64,000 nucleotides of DNA from Dictyobacter aurantiacus (lineage in GTDB: Bacteria; Chloroflexota; Ktedonobacteria; Ktedonobacterales; Ktedonobacteraceae), in the NCBI RefSeq assembly GCF_003967515.1, contig NZ_BIFQ01000001.1, positions 1,984,001-2,048,000 of the forward strand. Direction: 5' to 3'. Each line of letters begins with the position of its first letter. The stretch's first letter is position 1. The notes beneath the pieces are model-generated. The model did no database searches and was not told where the DNA came from. It was given only the letters and a program-made list of their open reading frames with translations. Positions 18,345 to 28,042 of this stretch are shown in pieces. The position numbers were made by a program, and so were the translations under genes.

Positions 18345-19172
18345 ATGCAATCGCGCGAGCCAAATTTAAAGTCTGAGGAAGAGATTGCGCTGATGCGGCA
18401 GGCCGGATTATTGACCTGGCAGGCACAGCAGGTCGCGGCGGCTCTGATTCGACCAGGCGTAACAACCGGCGAGATCAATGCGGCCATGGAGGCCTTTATG
18501 CTTGAGCAGCAGGCCGAGCCACTATTCAAGGGGGTACCAGATGGTACGGGTGAGGTACCGTTTCCGGCGGTCGCCTGTATCTCGATCAATGAGCAACTGG
18601 TGCATGGTATTCCCGGTCCGCGCCAGTTACAGGAAGGGGATATCGTCAGCATCGATACCGGGGTGCGTTTCCAGGGCTGGTGCGGTGATGCCGCCGTCAC
18701 GTACGCCGTCGGCGAGATCAATCCTGACACGCGCCATCTGCTGGAAGTGACCGAGGGAGCGCTACGCCTCGCCATCGAACTGATCCCTCAAAAACAATAT
18801 TGGAGCCAGGTGGCGCGCGCCATGGAAACATATGTGACACAGGCCGGCTTCACAGTGGTAGAGGGATTGGTGGGACATAGTATCGGTCGTGAGATGTGGG
18901 AGATGCCGCAAGTTCCCAACTATTTCACTTTACAATATCAGGCACTGGGCGATTTTGAACTGCAGCCGGGCGTGGTCATCGCGGTAGAACCGATGGTAAG
19001 CATGTCATCCCGCCATGTCAGAATGCTATCCGATCATTGGACTCTGATAGCTGAAGATGGTCGGCCTACTGCCCACTTTGAGCATACGCTGGCCATTACG
19101 CCGTCAGGGGTACAGGTGCTGACCGCCGGACCAGACGGCAAAGCCTGGGCACTCCCAGAAAAAACGCGCTGA
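18345..19172 (+). CDS. map: Methionine aminopeptidase, type I
   Basis: 275 aa metalloenzyme that removes the initiator methionine from new proteins. The five metal ligands are seen in DTGVRFQGWCGDAA (two Asp), GHSIGREMWE (His), AVEPMVS (Glu) and HFEHTLAIT (Glu). The substrate His is in LVHGIPG. The segment GREMWEMPQVPNY departs from the usual GREMHEEPQIPNY, with Trp and Met in place of His and Glu. Map is often next to ribosomal genes; here it stands alone, so a second copy may exist elsewhere. Confidence 0.94.
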   Translation: MQSREPNLKSEEEIALMRQAGLLTWQAQQVAAALIRPGVTTGEINAAMEAFMLEQQAEPLFKGVPDGTGEVPFPAVACISINEQLVHGIPGPRQLQEGDIVSIDTGVRFQGWCGDAAVTYAVGEINPDTRHLLEVTEGALRLAIELIPQKQYWSQVARAMETYVTQAGFTVVEGLVGHSIGREMWEMPQVPNYFTLQYQALGDFELQPGVVIAVEPMVSMSSRHVRMLSDHWTLIAEDGRPTAHFEHTLAITPSGVQVLTAGPDGKAWALPEKTR

Positions 19173-19207
19173 GCGTCCCGCTTTGCGTCTGATATTGAAG
19201 CAGTAAA

Positions 19208-20374
19208 TTAGGCAGCAATAAGTATCTGAGAGCGGGCCACAACGTCCCGGTACCCCTGCACCATGCATTCCATCGCTTCATGCCATGAGCGCCGGGCCGC
19301 TTCGCTCTCCGCCTGCTGTCCCATCATCAAGCGCTCGTCTCTGTTCTGCACTAACCTTACAAGGGCATCACGATAACCGGTCACCTGAGCCTGGTCATTC
19401 AATTCTTCAGCCGATAGCAGCAGACCCGTCTGTTCATGTGTTACCAGGTCACAGACACCCTCGGAATGAATGCCGACGACAGGCAGGCCAGACGCCATCG
19501 CCTCCAATACGACCTGGCCAAAGGTCTCTGTATAGGATGGAAAGGCAAATATATCGGCGGAGGCATAGGCTGTGGCCAGTTCCTCACCACTCAGGTAGCC
19601 GGTCATCGTTACCGGCAAGTCTTCGAGATCATGCTGAACCTCATTGTAGGCAGGTCCCTGGCCCACAATAACCAGGTGGCAGCGTGAATGATCCATCTCT
19701 TTATATGCCTGAATCAGCAGACGCAGATTCTTCTCCCAGGAGACACGACCAACGTAGAGCAGGATGCTCTTATCCTCCGGCACGCTGCGCCCGCGAAGCC
19801 AGGCGGCCCGTAATGCTTCGCTGCGACGTTTGGACGCGAACAGATCTTTATCAACCCCGCGTGGCCAGATGCGCAGATGCTCAAAACCCTGACTGGTCAG
19901 CATTCTGGCGGTAGAGGCTGAGGGACAGTAGGTCAACACACACTGGTTGTGCACGAACCGGTTGTAGAGCCACATCGGCCGCGTTAATAAAGAGAAACCA
20001 AAGTGACCACAATACGCGGCCAGATTCGTGTGATAAGAAGAGATGATCGGGATATTGAGAAAGCGTGCAGCCGCCAACCCTGTCGCACCCAGGATCACCG
20101 GGTCGACGACATGAATGATATCGGGATGGAATTCGAGCAAGCGACGCACGAACAATGGTCGGAAAAAATTAAATTTGAGCTCAGGATAAAAAGGGAAAGG
20201 CAATCCTGCGGTCCCTACCACTTCCGCGCCAGCGTATTCATCCATGCCACAATCAGGGCCCAGCAAGAGCGCCTGGTGACCATTGGCATGGAGATGTTCT
20301 AGTAAACGCGATACTGTTCTGGTAACACCATCTAGTTTGGGCAAAAAATTTTCTGTAATGACGGCAACACGCAT
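19208..20374 (-). CDS. GT4-family glycosyltransferase
   Basis: 388 aa from the ATG at 20374, preceded by AGGTGG; a 17-codon longer frame is less likely. The N-terminus MRVAVITENFLPKLDGV and the donor-site segment FPSYTETFGQVVLEAMASGLPVV are typical of GT4 enzymes that glycosylate lipids or sugars at the membrane, such as the MgtA/SqdX type. LLYVGRVSWEKNL is the GT-B domain switch. It could make a glycolipid or envelope glycan; the acceptor is unknown. Its end faces that of map across 35 bp. Confidence 0.9.
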   Translation of the reverse strand: MRVAVITENFLPKLDGVTRTVSRLLEHLHANGHQALLLGPDCGMDEYAGAEVVGTAGLPFPFYPELKFNFFRPLFVRRLLEFHPDIIHVVDPVILGATGLAAARFLNIPIISSYHTNLAAYCGHFGFSLLTRPMWLYNRFVHNQCVLTYCPSASTARMLTSQGFEHLRIWPRGVDKDLFASKRRSEALRAAWLRGRSVPEDKSILLYVGRVSWEKNLRLLIQAYKEMDHSRCHLVIVGQGPAYNEVQHDLEDLPVTMTGYLSGEELATAYASADIFAFPSYTETFGQVVLEAMASGLPVVGIHSEGVCDLVTHEQTGLLLSAEELNDQAQVTGYRDALVRLVQNRDERLMMGQQAESEAARRSWHEAMECMVQGYRDVVARSQILIAA

Positions 20375-20839
20375 TAGGTTCACCACCTGCTCATCGATAT
20401 GCGAATCACGGCATGCTTGACGCACGTGTATAGCTGGAAAAACGAGCGTGATACATGGTGCTAATCAGCATGACGCGGTTAGACGAATGGGTGACCGATG
20501 TACCCTATATCAACAGTAACACGTTGTATTTAGAGGATAATTAAGGCTTGTTTAGGGTTATGTAAAACACAGGCTAACGAGCCATTAAATAGATATATTC
20601 ACATATGACCAATTAGTCCCGGTATATGGATGAGACAATTGTCTCTGTCGTGAAGATTTACTCTACCATTCGTTATAATGTGTAGCAAATACTTCTTTTT
20701 GTACCATGGTGTCATATTACACATAAAACATATAAAGCTCATAAAAGATTTGGGCTTCAGGGGGCTATAGCATATATGGGAGGGGAAAAGCTCAAAGAGG
20801 TATGATATATATTCAGTGAATAGGAAGCGGGTATAGCAG
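20375..20839. other. AT-rich divergent intergenic region
   Basis: 465 bp between the GT4 gene (-) and the LCP gene (+). It is rich in A and T and must hold promoters for both. No ORF, hairpin or repeat was seen; AT-rich stretches near 20660-20830 are the likely promoter zone for the LCP gene, with no clear -35/-10 pair. Confidence 0.4.
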
Positions 20840-22798
20840 GTGAAAAATCAATTTGTGCATAAGCCTTCCCGGGATGGCATGGCGAACCAGCAGGGGTCGC
20901 CGCCGGGTTCAGCGACTGGACAAAATATAGGTGGGAATAATACAGCTGAGGAACAGCCTCAGGGTCCTTCAGCGCATAAAAGCGGGTTGCTCACCAGGTG
21001 GAAAACGGGACAATTGCCCCCTCCTCAAGATCAAAAAGCTGTGCGCACAGACAACTTAAGGAATGAACCTGCAACCGATCCGCTGAGTCAGCGTCAGATG
21101 CCAAAACCTGCATCTCAACAGGGTATACCGTCCTCTCGTGCCGGGTCATTTTCAATTCCCGCTGATTCGGTACCAACATCCTACCAGCCCGCAGTTCCAG
21201 ATATGGTTCCACCATCGCAGATAGGCCTACGGCAGTATCCAGCGGTACCACCAGCACGACCCACTTTTGCGGGTCCTCCCGTGACACCTCAACGACCACG
21301 GATCACACGTGATCTTAATGGGTACGCACAGCGTCCCACAACGGGACAATTAAACAATCCAGCGCAGAGTCAGCCGGGTTTCGTCAGTGGACAGTGGCAG
21401 AACCCCGCCGCGGCTCCAGCGACTGTGAGCAGAAATGGTTGGGAGAATTATAATCGGCCGGCCTCGGGGGAACCTCCCTACATGGTAGCAGGTCCGTCTA
21501 AAACGGGAAAAGCCGATGGTCGCAGGCACATCCCGATCTGGGCCCGCGTGGTGATTGCCATTCTGGCCTTCCTGGTCATTACCGGCGGGGGCGCCTTTGC
21601 CTACTATCAGATCAACTTCGCCAATTCGGTTAACGATATCACAGGCAATAGCGCCCTGCACGATATCAACGGCAAAAACAAAACGTCTCAGCAGCCGGTG
21701 AATGCCGATCCCCTGACGCAGCGCACAAATATTTTGTTGCTGGGCAGTGATACCGATGGCAAAGGAAATGATATAGCGACTGGCAAGCCGCTGGCCCAGA
21801 CCGTAATCATTATTACCATTGATCCAAAGACAAATTATGTTGGTATGCTCTCCATCCCACGTGATATGCAGGTCTCAGACCAGATTCTGGGCGGCCAGGC
21901 CAAAATTGACCAGATATTTGAAAATGGCTGGCAGGGGAAGACCACAAAAGAGAAAGCGCAGCGCGCCGCCGGGCATACCATGGATGTGATTGAGGAGAAC
22001 TACGGCATCCATATCGACCACTACGCCTGGGTGGGTCTGCAGGGCTTTATCAAGGTCATTGATACGATCGGGGGAGTAGATATCGACGCCATGCGCCCGG
22101 TGGTCGATGATGCCTATCCTGATGACACCAACAACAGTCCTAATGCCTATAACTACAAGCGCCTCGATATCGCGCCGGGTCCACAGCATTTTAACGGCAC
22201 TGGCGCCCTGGAATATGTGCGTTCACGCCATGCCGACCTGGGTGGAGACTTCGGTCGTACCCAGCGTCAACAGCAGATCTTGAGCCAGATCAAGGTCAAA
22301 CTGAGCGGTTCGGATATCGTGACAAAGGCGCCCACCATCTTAAGCGATCTGGATGGCTACCTGCTGACCGACCTGACGGTCTCACAGCTGGCCTCCTTTG
22401 CCCAGATCGCTAAGAATGTCGACGTCAACAAGGTGGATCGCGTCTCTTTCACAACGGGCTATTCAAATCCGATTCCGGGCAACAGCAACTACGCTCCCAA
22501 TTGCCAGGCCATCATGGCGAAAATCCATGCCATGTTTGGCATTACGCCAAATTGTATCCCACAGGCTTCTGTGCCGGGCAACACCAGTACAAGCGTGGCC
22601 CGGATACAGACCTCGGGAGCCGGCCCCGCTATGGCCACTGCCTCGATAGATAAGGGCTCCAGCCAATCTGGCTCTGGTTATCAACTGACCAGCCTGAACA
22701 CAGGGAGCGCCATCGTCTCAAATAAGGCGACCTTTAGCAATTTGACGGACCTGATGCTTCTCACCGTTTCTGGCTCATTCAATGCCATGGGGAAATAA
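20840..22798 (+). CDS. LytR-CpsA-Psr (LCP) family cell-wall ligase
   Basis: 652 aa from a GTG start; an ATG at 20879 is an alternative. The first 230 residues are cytosolic, low-complexity and rich in Pro, Gln and Gly. One membrane segment (about 234-256) leads to the LCP domain at about 290-500. Key features are LLLGSDTDG, the arginine-bearing IPRDMQV, GGVDIDAMRPV, YVRSRHADLGGDFGRTQRQQ. LCP enzymes move polyprenyl-linked glycopolymers to peptidoglycan outside the membrane. A Ser/Thr-rich tail of about 100 residues with no known fold follows. Consistent with a thick-walled monoderm cell. Confidence 0.93.
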   Translation: MKNQFVHKPSRDGMANQQGSPPGSATGQNIGGNNTAEEQPQGPSAHKSGLLTRWKTGQLPPPQDQKAVRTDNLRNEPATDPLSQRQMPKPASQQGIPSSRAGSFSIPADSVPTSYQPAVPDMVPPSQIGLRQYPAVPPARPTFAGPPVTPQRPRITRDLNGYAQRPTTGQLNNPAQSQPGFVSGQWQNPAAAPATVSRNGWENYNRPASGEPPYMVAGPSKTGKADGRRHIPIWARVVIAILAFLVITGGGAFAYYQINFANSVNDITGNSALHDINGKNKTSQQPVNADPLTQRTNILLLGSDTDGKGNDIATGKPLAQTVIIITIDPKTNYVGMLSIPRDMQVSDQILGGQAKIDQIFENGWQGKTTKEKAQRAAGHTMDVIEENYGIHIDHYAWVGLQGFIKVIDTIGGVDIDAMRPVVDDAYPDDTNNSPNAYNYKRLDIAPGPQHFNGTGALEYVRSRHADLGGDFGRTQRQQQILSQIKVKLSGSDIVTKAPTILSDLDGYLLTDLTVSQLASFAQIAKNVDVNKVDRVSFTTGYSNPIPGNSNYAPNCQAIMAKIHAMFGITPNCIPQASVPGNTSTSVARIQTSGAGPAMATASIDKGSSQSGSGYQLTSLNTGSAIVSNKATFSNLTDLMLLTVSGSFNAMGK

Positions 22799-22974
22799 CA
22801 AGCCAGTACTTTCTATGCTAGAACAGGTATCCCGATGACATAGCAAGTACTCCTATCCTAAAGAATAATTGCGATAGTTTTAAAGTGAGATGCATTATAT
22901 AGTTTGAGCACAATGTTCCCTGGTGCGTTGTTCACCAGTGCACCATTATTTTATAGAGATGATGACAAGAGCTA

Positions 22975-23325
22975 GTGTCAAGTACCCCACGCCTGAAGGC
23001 GGGAGCTTGTAAATAGGGGTGACTTCTGCCCGGCTATTGCAAGCCCGGACTTGACCAGCCCCAGCCAAGGCTTTCTTCGGAAAGCTATCGGGCTACGATA
23101 TCGGGAGTGTTCAAGAACGTACCTTGAGATGCTTGCCAGTCTCAAGCTCTACAATTACTGAGTTAATCAGCCAGACGGGGTTCGAGGCAGTGCTCAGTGG
23201 ATATGCAGCCCGGTATCTTCGGCGAGGCACACCTTACTTTGTGCGGAAAAGGGTACCAGCCATCTCTGGCTAGGAGGAGAAACCGCATATTTCTCCTCCT
23301 CCCCTTCGGGGGCATTCTTGAAGAA
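22975..23325 (+). other. Structured gene-free stretch, possible IS200/IS605-type end or RNA
   Basis: No ORF. It opens with CCCCACGCCTGAAGGCGGG at 22983, a hairpin similar to those beside TnpB genes of IS200/IS605 elements, and continues through several GC-rich hairpins. Near the end, AGCCATCTCTGGCT, AGGAGGAGAAA with TTTCTCCTCCT, and CCCCTTCGGGG lie in a row (23262-23312). No transposase gene is nearby. It may be a decayed element end, an orphan RNA, or a long leader for the lipoprotein gene. Confidence 0.35.
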
Positions 23326-23339
23326 CTGCATTGAAAATC

Positions 23340-24629
23340 ATGAAAAAATATCCACCGTGGAAACTGATCATTCTTTTTGCATTGCTCTCCATGAGCCTGC
23401 AAGGCTGCCTGGGGCTGGGGGGCGGCGACACCGACTATAAAAGCGTGACAACGGGCAAAAATGGTGACGTCAAAATCAATTCCCAGCAGGCGGTCTTTCA
23501 AGGCAAGATATATTTCACCCTTAACCGCAATCTCTACATGCTCGATGGGAAAAATAAAGAGCATCTGATGCAGCTCACCAAAGGAATGGATGTCCGTGAC
23601 CCAGCGGTCTCGCCCAATGGCAAGCTCATCGCGTTCATCATCCACTACAAGGACTATTCGGACCTGGCGTATATGCCTGCTAGCGGCGGCAAACCGACCA
23701 TCATCGCCACCGGCTACGGAAAGTTTACGCCCAACGGAGCTTCTGTGCTCAGCACGTACCACTGGTTCGCCCAGCCCGCCTGGGATCCTGATAATGAGCA
23801 TATCTATTTCTTAGGCGACAATCAGAAACACTACTGGAACCCCGCCTTAGTCGGAAATTATGACGCGGACATCCTCGACCTGCAGGTCTTTAAAATGTCC
23901 ATTCATGATAAAGAACTGGTTACAGTGGACGATATGGAAAACGCCCAGGCCGTGGCCTACACCTCTATCGGGGCGGGCGGTCTGCGTGATCCAGCGTATC
24001 GCCCGGGGCATGCCAACGAACTGGTCTACACCAGCTACAAATATACACCGCCTGACTGGTCCAAATTGGCTATCCAGATCAATATCATTGATACCAATGC
24101 CATTCAGAATAGCATCAAACAAGACGCCAACCCGTATAATCCTAAATATCATCCAGGGGTCTATGCTAGCGAGTACGACCCGGGCGTCTCGCTCACTCCT
24201 GAGAAGGCCGATCTGACTAATATGCAACCGGCTTTTTCGCCCGACGGCAATACACTGATCTATGTGCGACGCGAGGATGCCACCCACATGAGTCTGTATA
24301 CCATGCCGGTCGTCAATGGTGTGACCAGCGATCCCAACAATCCAGCCTTTGATCCCAACAGCGATGCCAACACCAAAAAGGGGCTCTCGGGCTATGCACA
24401 ATCGACAAAGCTGATGACGGGGCAGTACATCAGCCAGCCTGTCTGGTCTCCGGATGGATCGCAGATCGTCTATTACGATTATCACGATAACCTCTTCGAT
24501 CTCTGGCTGGCAAAGATCGTCAAAGATCCTAAAACGGGGGCGTACAGCATCGACAAGAATAGCATCACGCAACTCACGCAGACGAATGGAAACCTGGACG
24601 CCGATTCTCGCGCGGCCTGGAGCCGATAG
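23340..24629 (+). CDS. Lipoprotein with TolB/WD40-like beta-propeller repeats
   Basis: 429 aa from the ATG at 23340 (a TTG nine bases upstream is possible). A basic start and hydrophobic stretch end in the lipobox LQGC, so it is exported and lipid-anchored. Repeated PD40-like units are visible: DPAVSPNGKLIAFI, QPAWDPDNEHIYFL, QPAFSPDGNTLIYV and QPVWSPDGSQIVYYD. Such propellers mediate protein contacts at the cell surface; no catalytic motif is seen. It stands alone between the LCP gene and the kinase gene. Confidence 0.85.
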   Translation: MKKYPPWKLIILFALLSMSLQGCLGLGGGDTDYKSVTTGKNGDVKINSQQAVFQGKIYFTLNRNLYMLDGKNKEHLMQLTKGMDVRDPAVSPNGKLIAFIIHYKDYSDLAYMPASGGKPTIIATGYGKFTPNGASVLSTYHWFAQPAWDPDNEHIYFLGDNQKHYWNPALVGNYDADILDLQVFKMSIHDKELVTVDDMENAQAVAYTSIGAGGLRDPAYRPGHANELVYTSYKYTPPDWSKLAIQINIIDTNAIQNSIKQDANPYNPKYHPGVYASEYDPGVSLTPEKADLTNMQPAFSPDGNTLIYVRREDATHMSLYTMPVVNGVTSDPNNPAFDPNSDANTKKGLSGYAQSTKLMTGQYISQPVWSPDGSQIVYYDYHDNLFDLWLAKIVKDPKTGAYSIDKNSITQLTQTNGNLDADSRAAWSR

Positions 24630-24691
24630 CCTATGCCTGGTTATCGCTTGCGAAGAGAAAAATTAGCAGATAGACGCTGGTCATGTAACAC

Positions 24692-24720
24692 TCGACGGCA
24701 TAACTCATTAATGGTATACT
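24692..24720 (+). promoter_or_regulatory. Promoter for the Ser/Thr kinase gene
   Basis: TCGACG at 24692-24697, 17-bp spacer, TATACT at 24715-24720 preceded by TGG (extended -10). The start codon is about 60 bp downstream. Confidence 0.6.
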
Positions 24721-24778
24721 ACCCTCTGAAGTTAAATTTTCTTATAAAGTATTCGCCCAGGTCGCTCGAGGTGAGACG

Positions 24779-25741
24779 TTGAACCAATTCGAAGGCACAC
24801 TGATCGCTGGACGGTACGAGATTCGTGAGCATATCGCTACTGGTGGTATGGCGAGCGTCTTCAAAACCTGGGATCACCGGGTGGAGCGCATTGTCGCGAT
24901 TAAAGTGTTGCGCTCCCTGGACAAAAATGATCTTCGTGCAGTCGAGCGTTTCCGCCGTGAAGCTCGTGCTGCTGCCGCGCTCGCACATCCGAATGCCGTC
25001 ACTATTTACGATTTTGTAGAAGAAATGGGTCAGTATTTTCTGGTAATGGAGTATATTCACGGCCCAACCCTGAAACAACTGATTGCACAACGCCGCCAAT
25101 TACAACCTCGCGAGGCGATAGAGATTGCGGCCCAGGTCTGTGCTGTACTTCAGGTTGCGCATACGCGCGGATTTATTCATCGCGATATCAAACCACAAAA
25201 TATCATGTTAGCGTGGAGCGGCGGCGCAGGTAGCCTCAGTGATGGAGGCGCATGGGTAAAACTTACCGACTTTGGTATTGTGCGTGTAGCGGAGGATGCG
25301 GGCTTAACCAATAGCGGCATCGTGCTTGGCACAGCTGACTATCTGTCACCAGAACAGGCGCGCGGCGAAACCTTGACCGCGTCCTCCGACCTGTATTCTC
25401 TGGGCGTGGTGATGTTTGAGATGCTGGCCGGCCGACCTCCCTTTGTGGGCCCGACCGCGGTATCCATCGCGATGCAGCACGCATCAACGAATCCGCCACC
25501 GTTGCGCCAGTTCAGCCCGCAGGTTCCCACCGTGCTTGAGCAGCTCGTCAATCGAACGTTGCAAAAAGAGCCCTCCGAGCGGTTTAATTCAGCAGCAGAG
25601 ATGCAAAAAGCCTTGCGGGCATGCGCGAAAGAGCTCGCACGTAGCAAGTCAGCCTCATTGCCGGTCGGTCAACAATCCTATCCGTCACGTTTCAACGATG
25701 GGCAAGGCCACTATCCACCCGCAGGACACAGTCAATTCTGA
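24779..25741 (+). CDS. Soluble eukaryotic-type Ser/Thr protein kinase
   Basis: 320 aa. Starts at TTG with GAGGTGA 4-6 nt upstream. All main kinase motifs are present: glycine loop IATGGMASVFK, VAIKVL lysine, catalytic loop HRDIKPQNIM, DFG in LTDFGIVRV, and GTADYLSPEQ in place of APE. The domain covers about residues 12-275. A short polar tail follows; there is no membrane segment and no PASTA or other sensor domain, unlike PknB. Its substrates are unknown. A hairpin terminator follows the gene. Confidence 0.94.
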   Translation: MNQFEGTLIAGRYEIREHIATGGMASVFKTWDHRVERIVAIKVLRSLDKNDLRAVERFRREARAAAALAHPNAVTIYDFVEEMGQYFLVMEYIHGPTLKQLIAQRRQLQPREAIEIAAQVCAVLQVAHTRGFIHRDIKPQNIMLAWSGGAGSLSDGGAWVKLTDFGIVRVAEDAGLTNSGIVLGTADYLSPEQARGETLTASSDLYSLGVVMFEMLAGRPPFVGPTAVSIAMQHASTNPPPLRQFSPQVPTVLEQLVNRTLQKEPSERFNSAAEMQKALRACAKELARSKSASLPVGQQSYPSRFNDGQGHYPPAGHSQF

Positions 25742-25772
25742 GTTACGTGAAAAGGCAAAGCCAGGCTATACA

Positions 25773-25833
25773 TTTTTATCCTGTGATGGAGGAAGGTGTG
25801 CATCACGCATCTTCCTCCATCACAGGATAAAAA
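25773..25833. terminator. Long hairpin after the kinase gene
   Basis: 23-bp perfect arms (25773-25795, 25811-25833) with T-run and A-run at the edges and a 15-nt loop that partly pairs. A small GGGCGC-GCAA-GCGCCC hairpin follows at 25840-25855. Probably terminates the kinase transcript. Confidence 0.8.
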
Positions 25834-25967
25834 AGGACCGGGCGCGCAAGCGCCCTCCGCAACAAACAACGTGTTTCCTTTAAAAATGGGAGACACCCAA
25901 CTACTTTCAATTTATATTCAGCGCAAGATAGCATTCGCGTCTACTTGCCCAATGATGGGAAATGCAC

Positions 25968-26354
25968 ATGGAATACACACAGATTAGCACATCCGAAGCT
26001 CCAGCAGCTATTGGTCCTTATAACCAGGCCATTCGCTATGGACAATTCGTTTATACTTCCGGCCAGATCCCCCTTGATCCGGCCACGGGCGAAATGGTTG
26101 GCGACGATGTCCAGACACAGACACATCGCGTGCTACAAAATCTGCAAGCGGTGTTGAAGGCTGCCGGTGCCTCCCTGAATAGCGTCATCAAGACCACTGT
26201 TTTTCTGACGCGGATGAGCGATTTCCAGGCCATGAATGAGGTCTACGCCACCTATTTTGGCGATGTGGCGCCAGCGCGCTCGACGATCGCGGTCGTTGAA
26301 CTGCCTCGCAAAGCGCTGGTTGAAATTGAGTGTGTCGCGCTCGCTCAAGACTAG
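25968..26354 (+). CDS. ridA: RidA family enamine/imine deaminase
   Basis: 128 aa from the second ATG (GGGA 7 nt upstream). RidA trimers hydrolyse reactive enamines made by PLP enzymes. Family segments are present: GPYNQAIRYGQFVYTSGQIP near the start, the substrate arginine in PARSTIAVVELP, and the glutamate in KALVEIECVAL. Typical length. It ends 17 bp before the dnaA start, so the two are probably co-transcribed. Confidence 0.95.
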   Translation: MEYTQISTSEAPAAIGPYNQAIRYGQFVYTSGQIPLDPATGEMVGDDVQTQTHRVLQNLQAVLKAAGASLNSVIKTTVFLTRMSDFQAMNEVYATYFGDVAPARSTIAVVELPRKALVEIECVALAQD

Positions 26355-26371
26355 TGCATGGGGGGATAACG

Positions 26372-27916
26372 GTGAATACCGCGACTATCTGGCGCACGAC
26401 CCTGGCACAACTGGACACCACGCCCATTGATGAACTGACCAAGACCTGGTTGCAGGATGCACATCTAGTTGAGTTGTCTGCCGAAACACTGCATGACATC
26501 GCGCCTGATGCGGCCGAGCAGGGTCTGCTGGCCTTTACCCTTCAGGTTCCCAATGATCTGGCCGGGGAAATCATTGAGACCCGCTGGCAAAACTTGCTAG
26601 AGGATGTATTAAAAGATGTGCTCGGGCAGCCGGCGCTTCTCATTGTGAGGCCCCCGACGCAAGCCGAGCCTGTCGCAGAGACGATGCCACCCATGCATGA
26701 ACGGGAACAAGAGCCCCAACAGGCTCCACGCCCGGGCCATCAGGCACGGTCTCCACACACGAACCATAACACGAGCAATGCGTATTATGACACTGCACCG
26801 GCGCGGCCGCCAACGCAGTCCGAGTTCTCCTACTCCTCTGCTTCGCCTGAGACACTGGAAGATTGGGAGAACGAGCAGCGCGCTAACATGCTGGCTCATA
26901 ATCGTTTGAATCCACGCTACACCTTCGATGCATTCATCGTTGGCAATAGTAATCGCCTGGCACATGCCGCCTCACTGGCGGTCGCGGAGGCGCCTGGTGA
27001 GTCCTATAATCCTCTCTTCCTCTACGGAGGGGTCGGATTGGGCAAGACCCACCTGCTGCATGCCATCGGTCATCAAGGAGTGCAGACAGGTCTGGCGGTC
27101 CTCTACGTCTCGTCAGAACAGTTTACCAATGAGATCGTCAACGCCATCCGTTACCGTACTACCGAAGAGTTTCGCGCCAAGTATCGCTCGGTTGATATCC
27201 TGCTGGTTGACGATATCCAGTTTATCGCCGGCAAAGAGTCGACCGAGGAAGAATTCTTTCATACTTTTAACAGCCTGTACGAGATGAGCAAGCAGATCGT
27301 GATCTGTAGCGATCGTCCTCCCAAGGCCATCTTGAGCCTGGAGGAGCGGCTCCGCTCGCGCTTCGAGTGGGGACTAATCGCCGATATCCAGCCACCCGAT
27401 CTGGAGACCAGGATGGCCATCCTGCGCGTTAAGGCCGATCTCTTGCATTACCATGTGCCCGATGAGATCATCGCCTACATTGCCAGTCGCGTCCAGACGA
27501 ACATTCGTGAGTTGGAGGGCTGCCTGAATCGCCTGATGGCCTATCAGCAGTTGCATCGCGTCGAGCTGACGATGGATGTGGCACGTTCCGCCATCTCATC
27601 CCTGGGCACAGATAATCGCGAACCGACCTTGAATAGCCGTCAGATCGCTCAGGCGGTCGCCGACTACTACCATATCTCGCTGGAAGCCATGTGCGGCAAG
27701 CAGCGCGATAAATATATCGTCACGCCACGCCAGATCGCTATGTACCTTATCCGTCAGGAGACCTCAACCTCCCTGCTGGAGATCGGCCAGCTCTTTGGTG
27801 GCCGCGACCACAGCACAGTGCTGCATTCATGCGAAAAGATCGATCGTACCATCAATGTTAATCAAAACTTGCGCCGTGAGATCCTGGCGATCCGCGATCA
27901 GCTCATGCGCGAATAA
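26372..27916 (+). CDS. dnaA: Chromosomal replication initiator DnaA
   Basis: 514 aa from the GTG at 26372, which has a GGGGGGA site a few bases upstream; the frame extends further but lacks a site. Domain I (about 1-90) begins IWRTTLAQLD. Domain II is a low-complexity Pro/Gln/His linker. Domain III (about 165-385) is the AAA+ core with Walker A GGVGLGKTH and Walker B LLVDDIQFI. Domain IV ends with the DnaA-box binding signature GGRDHSTVLHS. No dnaN, recF or gyrB follows, which is unusual, and no DnaA-box cluster is next to the gene. A strong terminator follows. Confidence 0.97.
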   Translation: MNTATIWRTTLAQLDTTPIDELTKTWLQDAHLVELSAETLHDIAPDAAEQGLLAFTLQVPNDLAGEIIETRWQNLLEDVLKDVLGQPALLIVRPPTQAEPVAETMPPMHEREQEPQQAPRPGHQARSPHTNHNTSNAYYDTAPARPPTQSEFSYSSASPETLEDWENEQRANMLAHNRLNPRYTFDAFIVGNSNRLAHAASLAVAEAPGESYNPLFLYGGVGLGKTHLLHAIGHQGVQTGLAVLYVSSEQFTNEIVNAIRYRTTEEFRAKYRSVDILLVDDIQFIAGKESTEEEFFHTFNSLYEMSKQIVICSDRPPKAILSLEERLRSRFEWGLIADIQPPDLETRMAILRVKADLLHYHVPDEIIAYIASRVQTNIRELEGCLNRLMAYQQLHRVELTMDVARSAISSLGTDNREPTLNSRQIAQAVADYYHISLEAMCGKQRDKYIVTPRQIAMYLIRQETSTSLLEIGQLFGGRDHSTVLHSCEKIDRTINVNQNLRREILAIRDQLMRE

Positions 27917-27926
27917 AACCAACCAC

Positions 27927-27980
27927 AAACGGGAAGCGCTCCCTCTGTCGCCACGGTGACAGAGGGAGCGCTTCCCGTTT
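27927..27980. terminator. Terminator after dnaA
   Basis: 23-bp perfect arms (27927-27949, 27958-27980) that can extend by three pairs into an AC loop, with a T-run at the right edge. A TGATATACT sequence 14 bp later may be an extended -10 of a new promoter. Confidence 0.9.
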
Positions 27981-28042
27981 GCAGCTCAATCCCTGTGATA
28001 TACTGGATGCGGATCACAGGCGAGGGAAAAATCCGGGGCAGG

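Noticed and set aside
23847-24572. Long open frame (241 aa) opposite the lipoprotein gene
   Set aside because: The sense strand has a lipobox and propeller repeats; the antisense frame has no family features.
26000-28000. Replication origin next to dnaA
   Set aside because: No cluster of DnaA boxes or AT-rich unwinding region was found on either side of the gene.
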